Origin: Azoarcus sp.
Lineage (GTDB): Bacteria > Pseudomonadota > Gammaproteobacteria > Burkholderiales > Rhodocyclaceae
Length of the DNA stretch: 64,000 nt
Assembly (NCBI GenBank): GCA_030604735.1
Contig: JAUVVG010000020.1
Coordinates: 1-64,000 of the forward strand
Reading direction: 5' to 3'
Shown here: one piece after another, positions 11,055 through 20,261 of the stretch
How positions within the stretch are numbered: the stretch's first letter is position 1
How the letters are laid out: the number at the start of each line of letters is the position of its first letter
Translations under genes and position numbers: made by a program
The notes under the pieces: generated by a model
Databases searched by the model: none
The model's input: only the letters and a program-made list of their open reading frames with translations
What the model was told of the DNA's origin: nothing

Positions 11055-12272
11055 ATGTCTTCATCTTCACTGGCGCTTCTGGCGCAAGAGCCACATCGCC
11101 TGATCACGGTGGGTGAGGTCGAAATCACGCTACTGGGCACCGCGCATGTCTCGCCGGCCAGTGCAAGGGCGGTCACGGAGCTTATCGCCAGGGGTGATTA
11201 CGACACGATCGCGATCGAGTTGTGCGCCAGCCGCCAGCGTGCGATCGTCGATCCGGACGCGATGGGCAAGCTGGACCTGTTCAGCGTGATTCGTTCCGGG
11301 CAGGCGCCGATGGTGGCGGCCAGTCTCGCACTGGGGGCCTATCAGCAGCGCCTGGCCGACCAGTTCGGCATCGAGCCCGGCGCCGAGATGCGGGCGGCGA
11401 TCGATGGTGCGCTGGATCGTGGGCTGACGCTGGCGCTGATCGACCGGGAAATCGGTCTCACCTTGCGGCGAGCATACAAGGCCGTGCCGTGGTGGCAGCG
11501 GACCGAGCTCATAGGCGGATTGTTCGCCGGGGTGATGAGCAAGGACAAGATCGAAGAGAGCGAGATCGAGCGGCTCAAGGAGGGCGACATGCTCGAATCG
11601 ACCTTCAGCGAGTTCGCTGCCCAGTCGGAGACGATCTACGGTCCGGTCATCGATGAGCGTGACCGCTACATGGCGGCGCGACTGCAACAAATCGTGGACG
11701 AAGGGCGGGCGAAGAAGGTGCTGGCGGTGGTGGGTGCCGGGCATCTTAAAGGGATCGCGGGTTATCTGGAGGCGCGTTCGGAGCCGCCGACCGACACTTT
11801 GCGCCGGCTCGAGCAGGCCCCGCCCAAGGCGCGCTGGCCCAAGGTCCTGCCCTGGGTCATCGTCGCGGTGATCCTGGGCGGTTTCGTTTTCGGCTTTACC
11901 CGCAATACCGAGCTCGGTTTCCAGATGGTACTGGACTGGGTCCTGATCAACGGCGGCCTCGCCGCGCTCGGGGGCATCATCGCGCTGGCGCATCCGGTGA
12001 CCATCGTCACCGCGGCGCTGGCGGCCCCGCTGACCTCGCTGAATCCGACCATAGGCGTCGGCTTCGTCACCGCCGCGGTCGAGCTCTATTTACGCAAGCC
12101 ACAGGTCAGCGACTTCGCCACCTTGCGCAAGGATGTCACCGCCCTCAAGGGCTGGTGGCATAACCGGGTCTCGCGGGTCTTGCTGGTCTTCCTGTTCACG
12201 ACCCTGGGTTCGGCGATGGGCACCTATATCGGCGGCGCGAGGATTTTCGGCCGGCTGTTCGGCGGGGAGTGA
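11055..12272 (+). CDS. TraB/PrgY-family membrane protein
   Basis: This 405-residue protein has an N-terminal TraB/TIKI-like domain with the conserved GTAHVS (about residue 29) and IAIELC motifs, plus the terminal histidine motif VVGAGHLKGI (about residue 225). The last ~130 residues hold hydrophobic segments (VLPWVIVAVILGGFVFGF and following), so it is membrane-anchored. PrgY is known to restrain peptide pheromone activity in Enterococcus; the role of proteobacterial members is not established. It is convergent with the CYTH gene 15 bases downstream. Confidence 0.8.
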   Translation: MSSSSLALLAQEPHRLITVGEVEITLLGTAHVSPASARAVTELIARGDYDTIAIELCASRQRAIVDPDAMGKLDLFSVIRSGQAPMVAASLALGAYQQRLADQFGIEPGAEMRAAIDGALDRGLTLALIDREIGLTLRRAYKAVPWWQRTELIGGLFAGVMSKDKIEESEIERLKEGDMLESTFSEFAAQSETIYGPVIDERDRYMAARLQQIVDEGRAKKVLAVVGAGHLKGIAGYLEARSEPPTDTLRRLEQAPPKARWPKVLPWVIVAVILGGFVFGFTRNTELGFQMVLDWVLINGGLAALGGIIALAHPVTIVTAALAAPLTSLNPTIGVGFVTAAVELYLRKPQVSDFATLRKDVTALKGWWHNRVSRVLLVFLFTTLGSAMGTYIGGARIFGRLFGGE

Positions 12273-12287
12273 CCTGCGTCACACCGC

Positions 12288-12842
12288 TTACTGCACGCGC
12301 GTAATATCCGGGTCGGAGTCGGCGCGTGATGATGCGCTGTGTCGGAACGGGTGGATATAAGTCGGTGAGAGTATGGACAGGATCGTTGTGTCCCCACTCG
12401 CGAGCGCGAAATTTCCGTAACGCTTGTCGCGTGTGATCTCGGGGCCGAGCCAGGCGGGGCGCTCGACTTTCTGCCCGGGGTGGGCGAGTTCGAGTTCGGC
12501 GACGATCAGTCCGGCGTGGCGTCCATGGAACACGTCGACCTCGAAGAATTGGCCAGCATGTTCGACGATATGACGGGTCTTCTCGATGATGCGACTGCCG
12601 CAATACCGCGCCAGCATCTGGCGTGCGTCGGCGAGCGGGATCGGGTATTCGAATTCGTCCCGGGTGATGTCCAGCGAGGGGCCTTTGAGGGTCAGATAGG
12701 CACGTTCGCCGCGAATACGGACACGGGTCGTCATTGCCCCGGCTTCCTTGGCGACGTATCCCTGGACGATCTTCTCACCTGTATTCCCAGTCAGAAAACC
12801 GGTGTCCCGCACCAGGAACCGCCGTTCGATTTCTGTCGCCAT
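12288..12842 (-). CDS. CYTH-domain triphosphate tunnel metalloenzyme
   Basis: The 184-residue product has the CYTH signature ExExR/K at its N-terminus (EIERRFLV, residues 4-11) and later tunnel residues such as RVRIRGERAYLTLKG, EFEYPI and ELEL. This single-domain architecture matches bacterial inorganic triphosphatases such as the Nitrosomonas TTM enzyme rather than adenylate cyclase class IV. I start it at the ATG at 12842, which gives MATEIERRF; a start 18 bases upstream is possible. About 30 residues after the usual family end (KRYGNFALASGD) form an unrecognised tail. Confidence 0.8.
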   Translation of the reverse strand: MATEIERRFLVRDTGFLTGNTGEKIVQGYVAKEAGAMTTRVRIRGERAYLTLKGPSLDITRDEFEYPIPLADARQMLARYCGSRIIEKTRHIVEHAGQFFEVDVFHGRHAGLIVAELELAHPGQKVERPAWLGPEITRDKRYGNFALASGDTTILSILSPTYIHPFRHSASSRADSDPDITRVQ

Positions 12843-13111
12843 GAGCCAGCGCTCATCCATTAAATTTGGACCAAGCGGATTCTAGCAAAAGCTTTGCGTG
12901 AAGTCCCGGTTCTCGTGCGTAGCCGTAGAACAAATCGTTGCTGGGCCGGATCTGACCGATTCTGTCCAGAATGGGGTCGCGAGTTCGATGGCGGTTTCGC
13001 AACGCCCGGGTGGGCCCGTGATCATGTTCGGACTAGGGATGACCCGAGGATGATGGGGAGCACGCGGGCACGGTATCATCCGCCTGTGTTCGGCTCTTGA
13101 TGCGGTGCACT

Positions 13112-15199
13112 ATGTCGGACTATCTTCCGATCAGCGATCCAGTACTGGTGTTTGCGCTGGTGGCGTTGCTGATCCTGCTCGCACCGCTGGTGATGGGGCG
13201 ATGGCGGCTTCCCGGGGCGATCGGGCTGCTGCTGGCTGGCGCCATCCTGGGGCCGAACGCGCTCGGGGTGCTGGAGCGCGATCAGTCCTTTGTCCTGTTC
13301 GGTACGGTCGGGCTGCTCTACATCATGTTCTCGGCCGCGCTCGAGATCGACCTGGTCGTACTCAAGAAGTACCGCGCCCACAGTCTGATCTTCGGTTTGC
13401 TGACGTTTGCCATTCCAATCTCGGTCGGCATGCTGGTCGCGCGCTATCTGCTTGGTTTCGAATGGCCTGCTGCGATCCTGCTGGCGAGCCTGTTCGCATC
13501 GCACACGCTGCTGGCTTATCCGATCGCGAGCCGCCTGGGGATCGTCCGCAACCAGGCGGTCACGACCGCAGTCGGTGGCACCATCGTCACCGATACCCTT
13601 GCCTTGCTGGTGCTCGCCGTCATCGCCGCCTCCGCGCAGGGCGAGACCGGGGAGCACTTCTGGCTCAAGCTGATCGGTAGCCTGGTGATCTATGTCTTCG
13701 CGATTCTGTACGGCCTGCCCAAGGTCGGCCGCTGGTTCTTTCGTAATGTCGGTCGAAACGGTGTGTCCGAGTTCGTGTTCGTCCTCACCACCGTGTTCGG
13801 CTGCGCAAGTCTGTCGCATCTGGCCGGCTCCGAGCCTATCGTCGGTGCATTCCTGGCCGGCCTGGCGCTCAACCGGCTGATTCCGCACAACAGCACGCTG
13901 ATGAACCGGCTCCAGTTCACCGGTGAGGCGATCTTCATCCCGTTCTTTCTGCTGTCGGTCGGCATGTTGCTCGATGTGACCGTGTTCATCGCCGATGCAC
14001 GTGCGCTGACGATCATGCTCGGGATGCTGTTGTCGGTGACAGTGACCAAGTGGCTGGCGGCCGAAGCGACCCGGGTCGTGCTCGGTTATAGCCGTGACCA
14101 GGCCCGACTTGTCTATGGGCTGAGTATCGCGCAGGCTGCCGCGACGCTGGCGGCGACCATGGTCGGCTACGAGATCGGCTTGTTCGACGAAGCCGTGGTG
14201 AATGGCGCGATCATGATGATGCTGGTGACCTGTGTATTGGCGCCTTGGTTCGTCGAGCACTACGGACGCAAGATCGCCCGTCACAGCGCATCGGACAGTG
14301 AGCGGACAGACGAGCCCAGGCAGCGTGTCGTGGTCAGTCTGTCGCAGCGTGCCCCTTATGCGCAGCTGCTGGACCTGGCCATAATGCTGAAAGATCCGAA
14401 TCAGGGACAGCCGGTATTTCCTTTGACTGTGATCGAGGACGGCGTCGGTGCGAACGAGCAGGTAGCCGTGGCAGAAAAGGTCTTGTCGCGGGCGATTGCC
14501 CACCTGGCCGAGGCCGATGTGTCGGCGCATCCGGTGACCCGCATCGACCTGAACCTGGCCTCAGGCATTCTGAAGGCGCGCCGGGAGGTCAATGGCACCG
14601 AGGTGGTGATGGGGTGGAGCGGACGAACGACGACACCCGAGTTCTTTTTCGGTTCGCTGCTCGAGAACATGCTGAGTGACCGGGAATACACCTTGATCGT
14701 CAGCCGCCCGCGTGATCCTTTGTCGACTTGTCGCCGGCTTCTGCTCGCGTTGCCGCCCGATTCCGAACATGAACCCGGCTTCCCGCTTGCGATCGGGCTG
14801 ATCAAGCGATTGGCGCGCCAGCTCGATGCGGAGGTAGTGATCCTGTCCGAGGACAGGCGCGGTGATGCGGTGCAGCAACGGGTGAGGGCGGTCAAGCCGG
14901 GGTGTAAGGTGTCGCGCATCGGTCTGGCCCGCTGGTCGGGGCTGGTCAGGGTGATCAAGGACAGCGCCAGCGACGGCGACATGCTGGTGCTATATGGTGC
15001 GAGGCCGGGCGGGGTGTCGTGGCGCACGGCGACCGGGCTGCTGCCCGGTCGGCTGGCGAGCATCTTTCCTGCCATGAGCCTGTTGCTGATCTATCCGGCC
15101 GAACCGCGCGACGAGGAGGCGGCGGCGCTGGCATTCGGGCCGCCCGCACCCAGTCTGATGATGGATGTGGGCGAGCGCCGCGGTAGCGTCCGGGTCTGA
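13112..15199 (+). CDS. CPA2-family cation:proton antiporter (KefB-like)
   Basis: This is about 695 residues. The first ~390 form a Na+/H+ exchanger domain of 12-13 transmembrane helices (LPGAIGLLLAGAILGPNALG near the start, SEPIVGAFLAGLALNRLIP near residue 250, FIPFFLLSVGMLLD near residue 280). The soluble C-terminal half resembles two universal-stress-protein-like folds rather than a TrkA-N/RCK domain. Possible starts are TTG 13097, ATG 13100 and ATG 13112; none has a clear ribosome site, and I prefer 13112. The transported ion (Na+ or K+) cannot be read from sequence. Confidence 0.8.
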   Translation: MSDYLPISDPVLVFALVALLILLAPLVMGRWRLPGAIGLLLAGAILGPNALGVLERDQSFVLFGTVGLLYIMFSAALEIDLVVLKKYRAHSLIFGLLTFAIPISVGMLVARYLLGFEWPAAILLASLFASHTLLAYPIASRLGIVRNQAVTTAVGGTIVTDTLALLVLAVIAASAQGETGEHFWLKLIGSLVIYVFAILYGLPKVGRWFFRNVGRNGVSEFVFVLTTVFGCASLSHLAGSEPIVGAFLAGLALNRLIPHNSTLMNRLQFTGEAIFIPFFLLSVGMLLDVTVFIADARALTIMLGMLLSVTVTKWLAAEATRVVLGYSRDQARLVYGLSIAQAAATLAATMVGYEIGLFDEAVVNGAIMMMLVTCVLAPWFVEHYGRKIARHSASDSERTDEPRQRVVVSLSQRAPYAQLLDLAIMLKDPNQGQPVFPLTVIEDGVGANEQVAVAEKVLSRAIAHLAEADVSAHPVTRIDLNLASGILKARREVNGTEVVMGWSGRTTTPEFFFGSLLENMLSDREYTLIVSRPRDPLSTCRRLLLALPPDSEHEPGFPLAIGLIKRLARQLDAEVVILSEDRRGDAVQQRVRAVKPGCKVSRIGLARWSGLVRVIKDSASDGDMLVLYGARPGGVSWRTATGLLPGRLASIFPAMSLLLIYPAEPRDEEAAALAFGPPAPSLMMDVGERRGSVRV

Positions 15200-15210
15200 C
15201 GCTTTGCTTC

Positions 15211-15711
15211 TTACTGAGAGAGGTTCAGATTGCCGATACCGTCCTGACCTTTTATCAGGAATACGCCGCGTTTCAGCGTCTCCTTGCAGGGGCCGAGGCG
15301 GCGTCCGTCATAGCGGACCGTGATCTCGGCACGACCGTCCAGCGGCGGATCGTATTCGAGGGTCAGTTCGCCTTGCAAGGTGTACTCGAAGTCGCCGAAA
15401 AACGCGCCTTTCGCACTGACCCGGCTGTCACCCGCCTTGCAGCTTGCCGTGTAGTAGCTGCGCGCCTTGTCCTTGTGCCACTGCGGGTCCGGGCAATCGC
15501 TGGGGGGGAGGCTGGGATGGCCGAGCGGGGCGTCCTCGCCCTTGTTGTCCACGCAAATGTGAAAATCGCCCACCGCGTCGGGTATCCCGTCGATCGACGT
15601 CGTCATCAACCACAGGCCCGGCATCCGCTGCGGAGGATCGATCGGGACGCGCGGTTCTGCGTGAACGGCAGAACCTGTCGCAAGCATTGCAAGAATCAGG
15701 GCGATGCGCAT
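15211..15711 (-). CDS. DUF3617-family secreted protein
   Basis: This 166-residue protein has a Sec signal peptide (MRIALILAMLATGSAVHA, cleavage near residue 18) and the DUF3617 pattern: a PGLWLMTT strand soon after the signal, then conserved cysteines (FHICVDN, SDCPDP, ASCKAG, GPCKE) probably forming disulphides in the periplasm. Function of the family is unknown. It is convergent with the antiporter gene, 11 bases away. Confidence 0.75.
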   Translation of the reverse strand: MRIALILAMLATGSAVHAEPRVPIDPPQRMPGLWLMTTSIDGIPDAVGDFHICVDNKGEDAPLGHPSLPPSDCPDPQWHKDKARSYYTASCKAGDSRVSAKGAFFGDFEYTLQGELTLEYDPPLDGRAEITVRYDGRRLGPCKETLKRGVFLIKGQDGIGNLNLSQ

Positions 15712-15807
15712 GGTGACCTCGATTTGGGTGAAAGTCGATCTGCCGGACAGGGGTCATTCAACCATGGCCGGGCAACGCCGAAAATGATGCGAATCAAGCA
15801 TGACGAT

Positions 15808-16590
15808 TCAGGATTCGGGCACGTCCTGATTGCCCGGTGAGAGCCGGGAGGGCGGGAAAACTCGCCGGTACAAGGCCTCGCTGGCAAAGGCCATGAAGGG
15901 CAGCGTGACGATGAGCAAGGGCGTGACCATCGCCGATATCAGCATCACCACGGCAAGCAGCACGGCCCAGCTCAGCTGGACCGGAAAGCTCATGAATACG
16001 GCGCGTACGCTGGCACTGATGCCGGTGACCAGGCTGGCCCGGCCCTCGATCAGCAAGGGCACCGCGTAGGCACTGATGCAGAAAACGATGAAGGCGAAGA
16101 AGGCGCCCATCGTGAACGCCCCGAGCTGAAAGCGAAGCAGCAAGGCCGAGTAGGGCAGAACGCTGATCCAGCTCGCTGCAGTGTCGCCGATCATGAAGCT
16201 GTAGAGGATGCCGGCATCGGTCATCCAGATCAGGAACAACAGGATGCACACCAGCGACAGGCCCAGCAGTCCCCGCGGTACGCCGGCCATGCCGCGCACG
16301 ATGTCCTTCCAGCCCGGACGTCGGCCTGCGCGCTGCGCCGCGCTGATGGCGAAGAATCCCGACAGGATGACCGGCCCGACCAGCAGAAATCCACCCGCCA
16401 GCGCCCAGGTCATCGGGGCGAGGCCGAGTCTGAGCGCTGTGCCCAGAAGCGCTGCACCGATGAGGCTGAACACGGCCGCGAAGCTCATGCCGAGAAAGGG
16501 CGAGTGCAGCAAGGGGGTGCGCGCTTCGCGCAAGGCGCCGAGAAGATCGCTGAAACCGATGCGGACCGGTTGGGGGCGGGACGGATTCAT
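15808..16590 (-). CDS. DUF2189-family membrane protein (copy 1)
   Basis: The 260-residue product has about six transmembrane helices and resembles the DUF2189 family: PxRIGFSDLLGALREAR start, a long helix ending GGFLLVGPVILSGFFAISAAQRAG, and a terminal bundle MLISAMVTPLLIVTLPFMAFASEALYR. I start at the ATG at 16590 (MNPSRPQ) because upstream residues look unlike protein; 16650 is an alternative. A second family member lies at 31762-32550. Function is unknown. Confidence 0.75.
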   Translation of the reverse strand: MNPSRPQPVRIGFSDLLGALREARTPLLHSPFLGMSFAAVFSLIGAALLGTALRLGLAPMTWALAGGFLLVGPVILSGFFAISAAQRAGRRPGWKDIVRGMAGVPRGLLGLSLVCILLFLIWMTDAGILYSFMIGDTAASWISVLPYSALLLRFQLGAFTMGAFFAFIVFCISAYAVPLLIEGRASLVTGISASVRAVFMSFPVQLSWAVLLAVVMLISAMVTPLLIVTLPFMAFASEALYRRVFPPSRLSPGNQDVPES

Positions 16591-16681
16591 CTCTGGCGTC
16601 CGGAAGTCTGGGAGCGTCCATGCTCGCCCGAAGCTGCGTCCGGAAACCATGATTCAGATCAGGTTTGCAGTATTGCTCGCC

Positions 16682-17293
16682 TTACATGCCGAAATAGCGC
16701 CCCGGACGGTGATTGATCGCGATCACCAGGTTGAAGGCGAAGGCGCCCAGAATGGACAGCAGCGCAAGCACGGGGTCGATGTAGATGAAGGCCACTGCCA
16801 GAATCAGTGCATCCGCCGCCATCTGCAGCTTGCCGGCGCGCCATCCCTTCTTGCGCTGTAGAAGCAGGGCGACGATGCCGAGGCCGCCGAGGCTGGCATT
16901 GTGACGGATCAGCATCAGCATCCCGGCACCGGCGAGCAGCCCGCCCATGACCGCTGCGAAGACCGGATCGAGCCTGTCGATCACGATCAGGTGGGGCAGC
17001 CATTCGGTGTAAAGCGACAGCAGTCCCACCGCGCAAAAGGTCTTGAGTGTGAATTCCCGACCCATCGCATAGAGTGAAAAGGCGTAGAAGGGCACGCTGA
17101 TCAGGAAATAAACCAGTCCGAAGGCATGGCCGGCGCCGTAGTGGATCAACAAGGCGATGCCGGCCGTACCCCCGGTCAATAGTCCGGCATGCTTGAGAAA
17201 GACCACCGACAGTGCGACGACCAGGGCGCCCACCAGCAGCGCCTGGGCGTCCTCGAGCAGACTGTGCCGCGGTGGGAGGGCGGGGCTGGACAT
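16682..17293 (-). CDS. YitT-family membrane protein
   Basis: This 203-residue integral membrane protein has 5-6 predicted helices and the YitT/DUF161 motifs LLTGGTAGIALLIHY (about residue 39) and RHNASLGGLGIVALLLQ (about residue 130). The family is of unknown function, possibly transport. It starts 7 bases after the upstream lipoprotein gene on the same strand, so the two are likely cotranscribed. Confidence 0.8.
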   Translation of the reverse strand: MSSPALPPRHSLLEDAQALLVGALVVALSVVFLKHAGLLTGGTAGIALLIHYGAGHAFGLVYFLISVPFYAFSLYAMGREFTLKTFCAVGLLSLYTEWLPHLIVIDRLDPVFAAVMGGLLAGAGMLMLIRHNASLGGLGIVALLLQRKKGWRAGKLQMAADALILAVAFIYIDPVLALLSILGAFAFNLVIAINHRPGRYFGM

Positions 17294-17300
17294 GCAGCCG

Positions 17301-17705
17301 TCAAATTTCGACCACGATGAGCGAAATCATGCGCATGCGGGCACCATCGGGCAGGACCACACACTCCCATGAGGCCTCGACCTGCTCATCCAGGGCGTCG
17401 AATATCTTCGCCGTCAGTCGAACGAGTATCGTGTCATCGGCCTGGCGCGTGACGGGCCAGGTGTCCAGGGGCGAGATCTCAGCCCGCTCCGGCGTATCCA
17501 GCGTCGCGAGCCAGGCATCGCGGCAAGTCTCGCGGGCGAGGGTTTGCTGAGAGGTCATGTCGTCCGCGGTCGCGGCAGCCGGGGGCTCCGACTCGCCGCC
17601 ACAAGCAGACACGAGCATGAAGGCGAGTGTGGCGACGCCCGCCCTGAAGGCAGGGCGGAATGGGGAGAGAGCGGTACTGGATCGGATCGAATGATTTTTG
17701 GTCAT
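17301..17705 (-). CDS. Putative lipoprotein
   Basis: This 134-residue protein has a lipoprotein signal: a basic N-terminus, a hydrophobic core and lipobox LVSAC, with the acylated cysteine near residue 35, then a GGES linker. The mature part is small and acidic, ending in a hydrophobic strand (MRMISLIVVEI); it matches no family I recognise. I use the ATG at 17705 because it places the signal peptide at the start; the frame is open to 17849 but upstream residues are arginine-rich and overlap grpB. Confidence 0.6.
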   Translation of the reverse strand: MTKNHSIRSSTALSPFRPAFRAGVATLAFMLVSACGGESEPPAAATADDMTSQQTLARETCRDAWLATLDTPERAEISPLDTWPVTRQADDTILVRLTAKIFDALDEQVEASWECVVLPDGARMRMISLIVVEI

Positions 17706-17778
17706 GCGCGCTATTGTATCGGACTCACGCAGGCCGCTCAGCATGGCGTTGCGTGTGCGTCCAGGAGGCGTGACGACA

Positions 17779-18357
17779 TCAGTCGCCGCTGTTCGCATCG
17801 CGTGCCCTTTCGGTGACCGCGGTGATGAAGTCGGTTTTCGCCTGCGCATAGGCCAGACGATTGGACCGGGTGGCCGCGGCCAGGTCGCGTTTCAGGATTT
17901 CGTATTCCTGCGCCACGTCGGGGTGCGCGATCAGGTAGTCGCGAAAGCGCAGTCTGTCCCAATCGGCCGAGTCCGGTTCGAGCATGTGCAGATGATGGGT
18001 ACGACGACCGTTGCCATCGCGTTTGATGAACCAGGTGTATTCGGGAACGAGCGGGTCGCGCCAGGACGGGCGCCAGAAGTACTCGTAGCCGAGGTCTTTC
18101 AGTATGGGGGCGATTCGTTGATGGACCTCGCGCAGCGAGGGCACTTCGATCAGCATGTCCACGATGGGCTTGGCGGCGAGACCGGGCACGGCCGTGCTGC
18201 CGAAGTGCTCGATACGGCCAATCAGTTCTGGTGGCAGCCTGGCCTTCAGAAAGGACGCCTCTTCGGCGAAGCGATCCGGCCACGTGGGGTCATAGGGCAG
18301 GATCCGGACTTCTTCGGTCCGGGCGCGTTCGACGCTGTTGGCATGACTTTCCCCCAT
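17779..18357 (-). CDS. GrpB/UPF0157 family protein (nucleotidyltransferase fold)
   Basis: The 192-residue product matches the GrpB family, with a nucleotidyltransferase-like core: VRILPYDPTWPDRFAEE, IEHFGSTAVPGLAAKPIVDMLIEV (GST and DxxI motifs) and HHLHMLEPDS later. Such proteins appear alone or fused to CoaE; activity is not established. The ATG at 18357 gives the usual N-terminus; the open frame continues upstream but without family similarity. It diverges from psd across a 223-base spacer. Confidence 0.8.
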   Translation of the reverse strand: MGESHANSVERARTEEVRILPYDPTWPDRFAEEASFLKARLPPELIGRIEHFGSTAVPGLAAKPIVDMLIEVPSLREVHQRIAPILKDLGYEYFWRPSWRDPLVPEYTWFIKRDGNGRRTHHLHMLEPDSADWDRLRFRDYLIAHPDVAQEYEILKRDLAAATRSNRLAYAQAKTDFITAVTERARDANSGD

Positions 18358-18580
18358 GGCAATCACCCGAGCGGTGTGCGATCCAGCGTGTATTCTAACC
18401 GTGTGGGCTTTTGGCGGCAGGCGTGAGGGGCTTCCTATACAATTCGGGTCTTCATCGTCCTTGCCAACCTGTTTCGTCCTTCCGACTGCGTCAGCCAGGC
18501 CGACGGCCGGAGACCGCACTGCGTGTGGCCCGGCTATGGCCGGTAGAGGCGGCGAGGGGCGCCAGCCACAACGAGTCGCC

Positions 18581-19438
18581 GTGTCCGAAACACTCACTGT
18601 CAAACTTCAATATGTCCTGCCCAAGCGGGCGCTTACTGCCCTGGCCGGCAAGCTTGCCGGACTGAAGGGCGGGGCCCTGACCACCGCTGTCATCCGCTGG
18701 TTCGTCAAGCGCTATGGGGTGGATATGAACGAAGCCGCGATATCGGATATCGCGGCTTATCCCACCTTCAATGAATTCTTCACCCGGGCGTTGCGCGAGG
18801 GCGCGAGGCCTCAAGCCGAGTCGGACTTCCTCTGTCCGGTCGATGGTGCGATCAGCCAGCTGGGCCGGATCGAGCAGGACCGGATCTTCCAGGCAAAGGG
18901 GCACGATTACACTGCCCGGGCGCTGGTGGGGGGTGACGCTGCGTTGGCCGGACACTTCACCGATGGGCAGTTCGCAACCCTGTACCTGAGTCCGCGCGAC
19001 TACCACCGCATCCACATGCCGTGTGCCGGCAAGCTGTTGCGGATGATCTATGTGCCGGGCGAGCTGTTCTCGGTCAATCCGGCGACCGCACGCGGCGTAC
19101 CGGGTCTGTTCGCGCGCAACGAGCGGGTGGTGTGCGAGTTCGAAGCCGGCTTTGGCCGCTTCGTGCTGGTTCTGGTCGGTGCGACCATCGTCGGCAGCAT
19201 GGCGACGGTCTGGCATGGTGTGGTCAATCCGCCCCGTCGGCCCATGATAGAGGTCTGGCGTTACGACGACCAGGACATCCGGCTGGACAAGGGGGCAGAG
19301 ATGGGCCGCTTCCTGCTTGGATCGACGGTGGTGATGCTGTTTCCCGAGAATGCGATCGCGTTCGACGCGGCGTGGCATCCCGCTGGCGCGGTGCGCATGG
19401 GTGAAGCGATGGGGCAGCACCCGGTGGCGACGGATTGA
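18581..19438 (+). CDS. psd: Phosphatidylserine decarboxylase proenzyme
   Basis: This enzyme decarboxylates phosphatidylserine to phosphatidylethanolamine at the inner membrane. The 285-residue proenzyme self-cleaves at LGST near residue 248, the serine becoming the pyruvoyl group; the VVMLFPE strand follows as expected. Other motifs are DGAISQLG, SPRDYHRIHMP and VGATIVGSM. I choose the GTG at 18581, giving SETLTVKLQYVLPK, which matches the start of known Psd proteins; the frame is open to an ATG at 18356. A -10-like TATACA at 18436 with TTGGCG 19 bases upstream could be its promoter. Confidence 0.93.
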   Translation: MSETLTVKLQYVLPKRALTALAGKLAGLKGGALTTAVIRWFVKRYGVDMNEAAISDIAAYPTFNEFFTRALREGARPQAESDFLCPVDGAISQLGRIEQDRIFQAKGHDYTARALVGGDAALAGHFTDGQFATLYLSPRDYHRIHMPCAGKLLRMIYVPGELFSVNPATARGVPGLFARNERVVCEFEAGFGRFVLVLVGATIVGSMATVWHGVVNPPRRPMIEVWRYDDQDIRLDKGAEMGRFLLGSTVVMLFPENAIAFDAAWHPAGAVRMGEAMGQHPVATD

Positions 19439-19593
19439 TTCGACCAAGGTGAGCACGACGACCGGACGATCCGAGCGACGAGCCCTTGGCCACCTTGGCG
19501 GAGTTGTTGTGCCGTGACTTGATGTCGGTTAAGTCATCGGCTGCCGGGTGCTGCCATCATCTTCCCGTTTCATCAGAATCAGGAGGATTCGAT

Positions 19594-19986
19594 ATGGGAA
19601 GGGGTAAATCGGGAATGTCTTGGGCGTCGGCCGTGACAGCTGGCGTGCTCTTGCTGGGGGGCGCGTCTCTGGCGCAGGCGGACGCGAGTTCCAGTGCGGC
19701 GAATGAACTGAAGACCACCTTGAGCGGCGCGACCTTCTCCGGTACGTATCTGCGTGCCGGCACCCCTTACACGATGGCGTTCGGCGAGGATGGTCGATTG
19801 TCCGACAGTGCCGGTCGGGAAGGGCGCTGGTGGGTGGATGAGAGCGGTGACTACTGTCGTGAGTGGGAGACCGGGCCCATGGCCGGCGTCACCACTTGCA
19901 TGGAAGTGATCATCCACATGGGGCGGGTCGCGATCTATTCCGGTGACGAGAAAATGCTGGAAGGCGAACTCGTCCCCGGTTCGTGA
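19594..19986 (+). CDS. Small secreted protein of unknown function
   Basis: This 130-residue protein has a clear signal peptide (basic MGRGK, hydrophobic WASAVTAGVLLLGGASLAQA, cleavage near residue 29). The mature part includes a strand-rich segment LSGATFSGTYLRAGTPYTM followed by GRWWVDESGDYCREWETG, a pattern seen in small periplasmic lipocalin-like proteins, and two cysteines that may pair. A perfect AGGAGG lies 7 bases before the ATG at 19594, which decides the start over an in-frame one at 19486. Function is unknown. Confidence 0.65.
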   Translation: MGRGKSGMSWASAVTAGVLLLGGASLAQADASSSAANELKTTLSGATFSGTYLRAGTPYTMAFGEDGRLSDSAGREGRWWVDESGDYCREWETGPMAGVTTCMEVIIHMGRVAIYSGDEKMLEGELVPGS

Positions 19987-20015
19987 GGGGCTGACACTGC
20001 GGTGGGTGGCGTCCG

Positions 20016-20261
20016 CTATCCGTTCTTCCAGAACCACATGATCACGATCACCGCGGCGACCATCAGGAACGTGCTGCCGAATACCGTGGCGACGATCGGA
20101 TTCTCGCGAATCCGCTGAAGGCCACCCGGGGTGAAGAAACGGTGCAGGCAGGCCTTGCACCGCCATGCGCTCTCTCGACGGTGCGCGAGGCGCTCCTGGT
20201 CGGACTGCCAGGGGGAGGCGCAACAGTCGCTGGTGTGACAACGGGGGCAGGTCGGCGGCAT
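20016..20261 (-). CDS. Small zinc-ribbon membrane protein
   Basis: This 81-residue protein has an N-terminal zinc ribbon, CPRCHTSDCC ... WRCKACLHRFF (two CX2C knuckles), followed by a single transmembrane helix (VATVFGSTFLMVAAVIVIMWFW) and a short basic tail. The ribbon resembles those at the start of IS1595-type transposases, but nothing of a transposase follows. Function is unknown. A strong hairpin lies 26-69 bases upstream of its start. Confidence 0.6.
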   Translation of the reverse strand: MPPTCPRCHTSDCCASPWQSDQERLAHRRESAWRCKACLHRFFTPGGLQRIRENPIVATVFGSTFLMVAAVIVIMWFWKNG

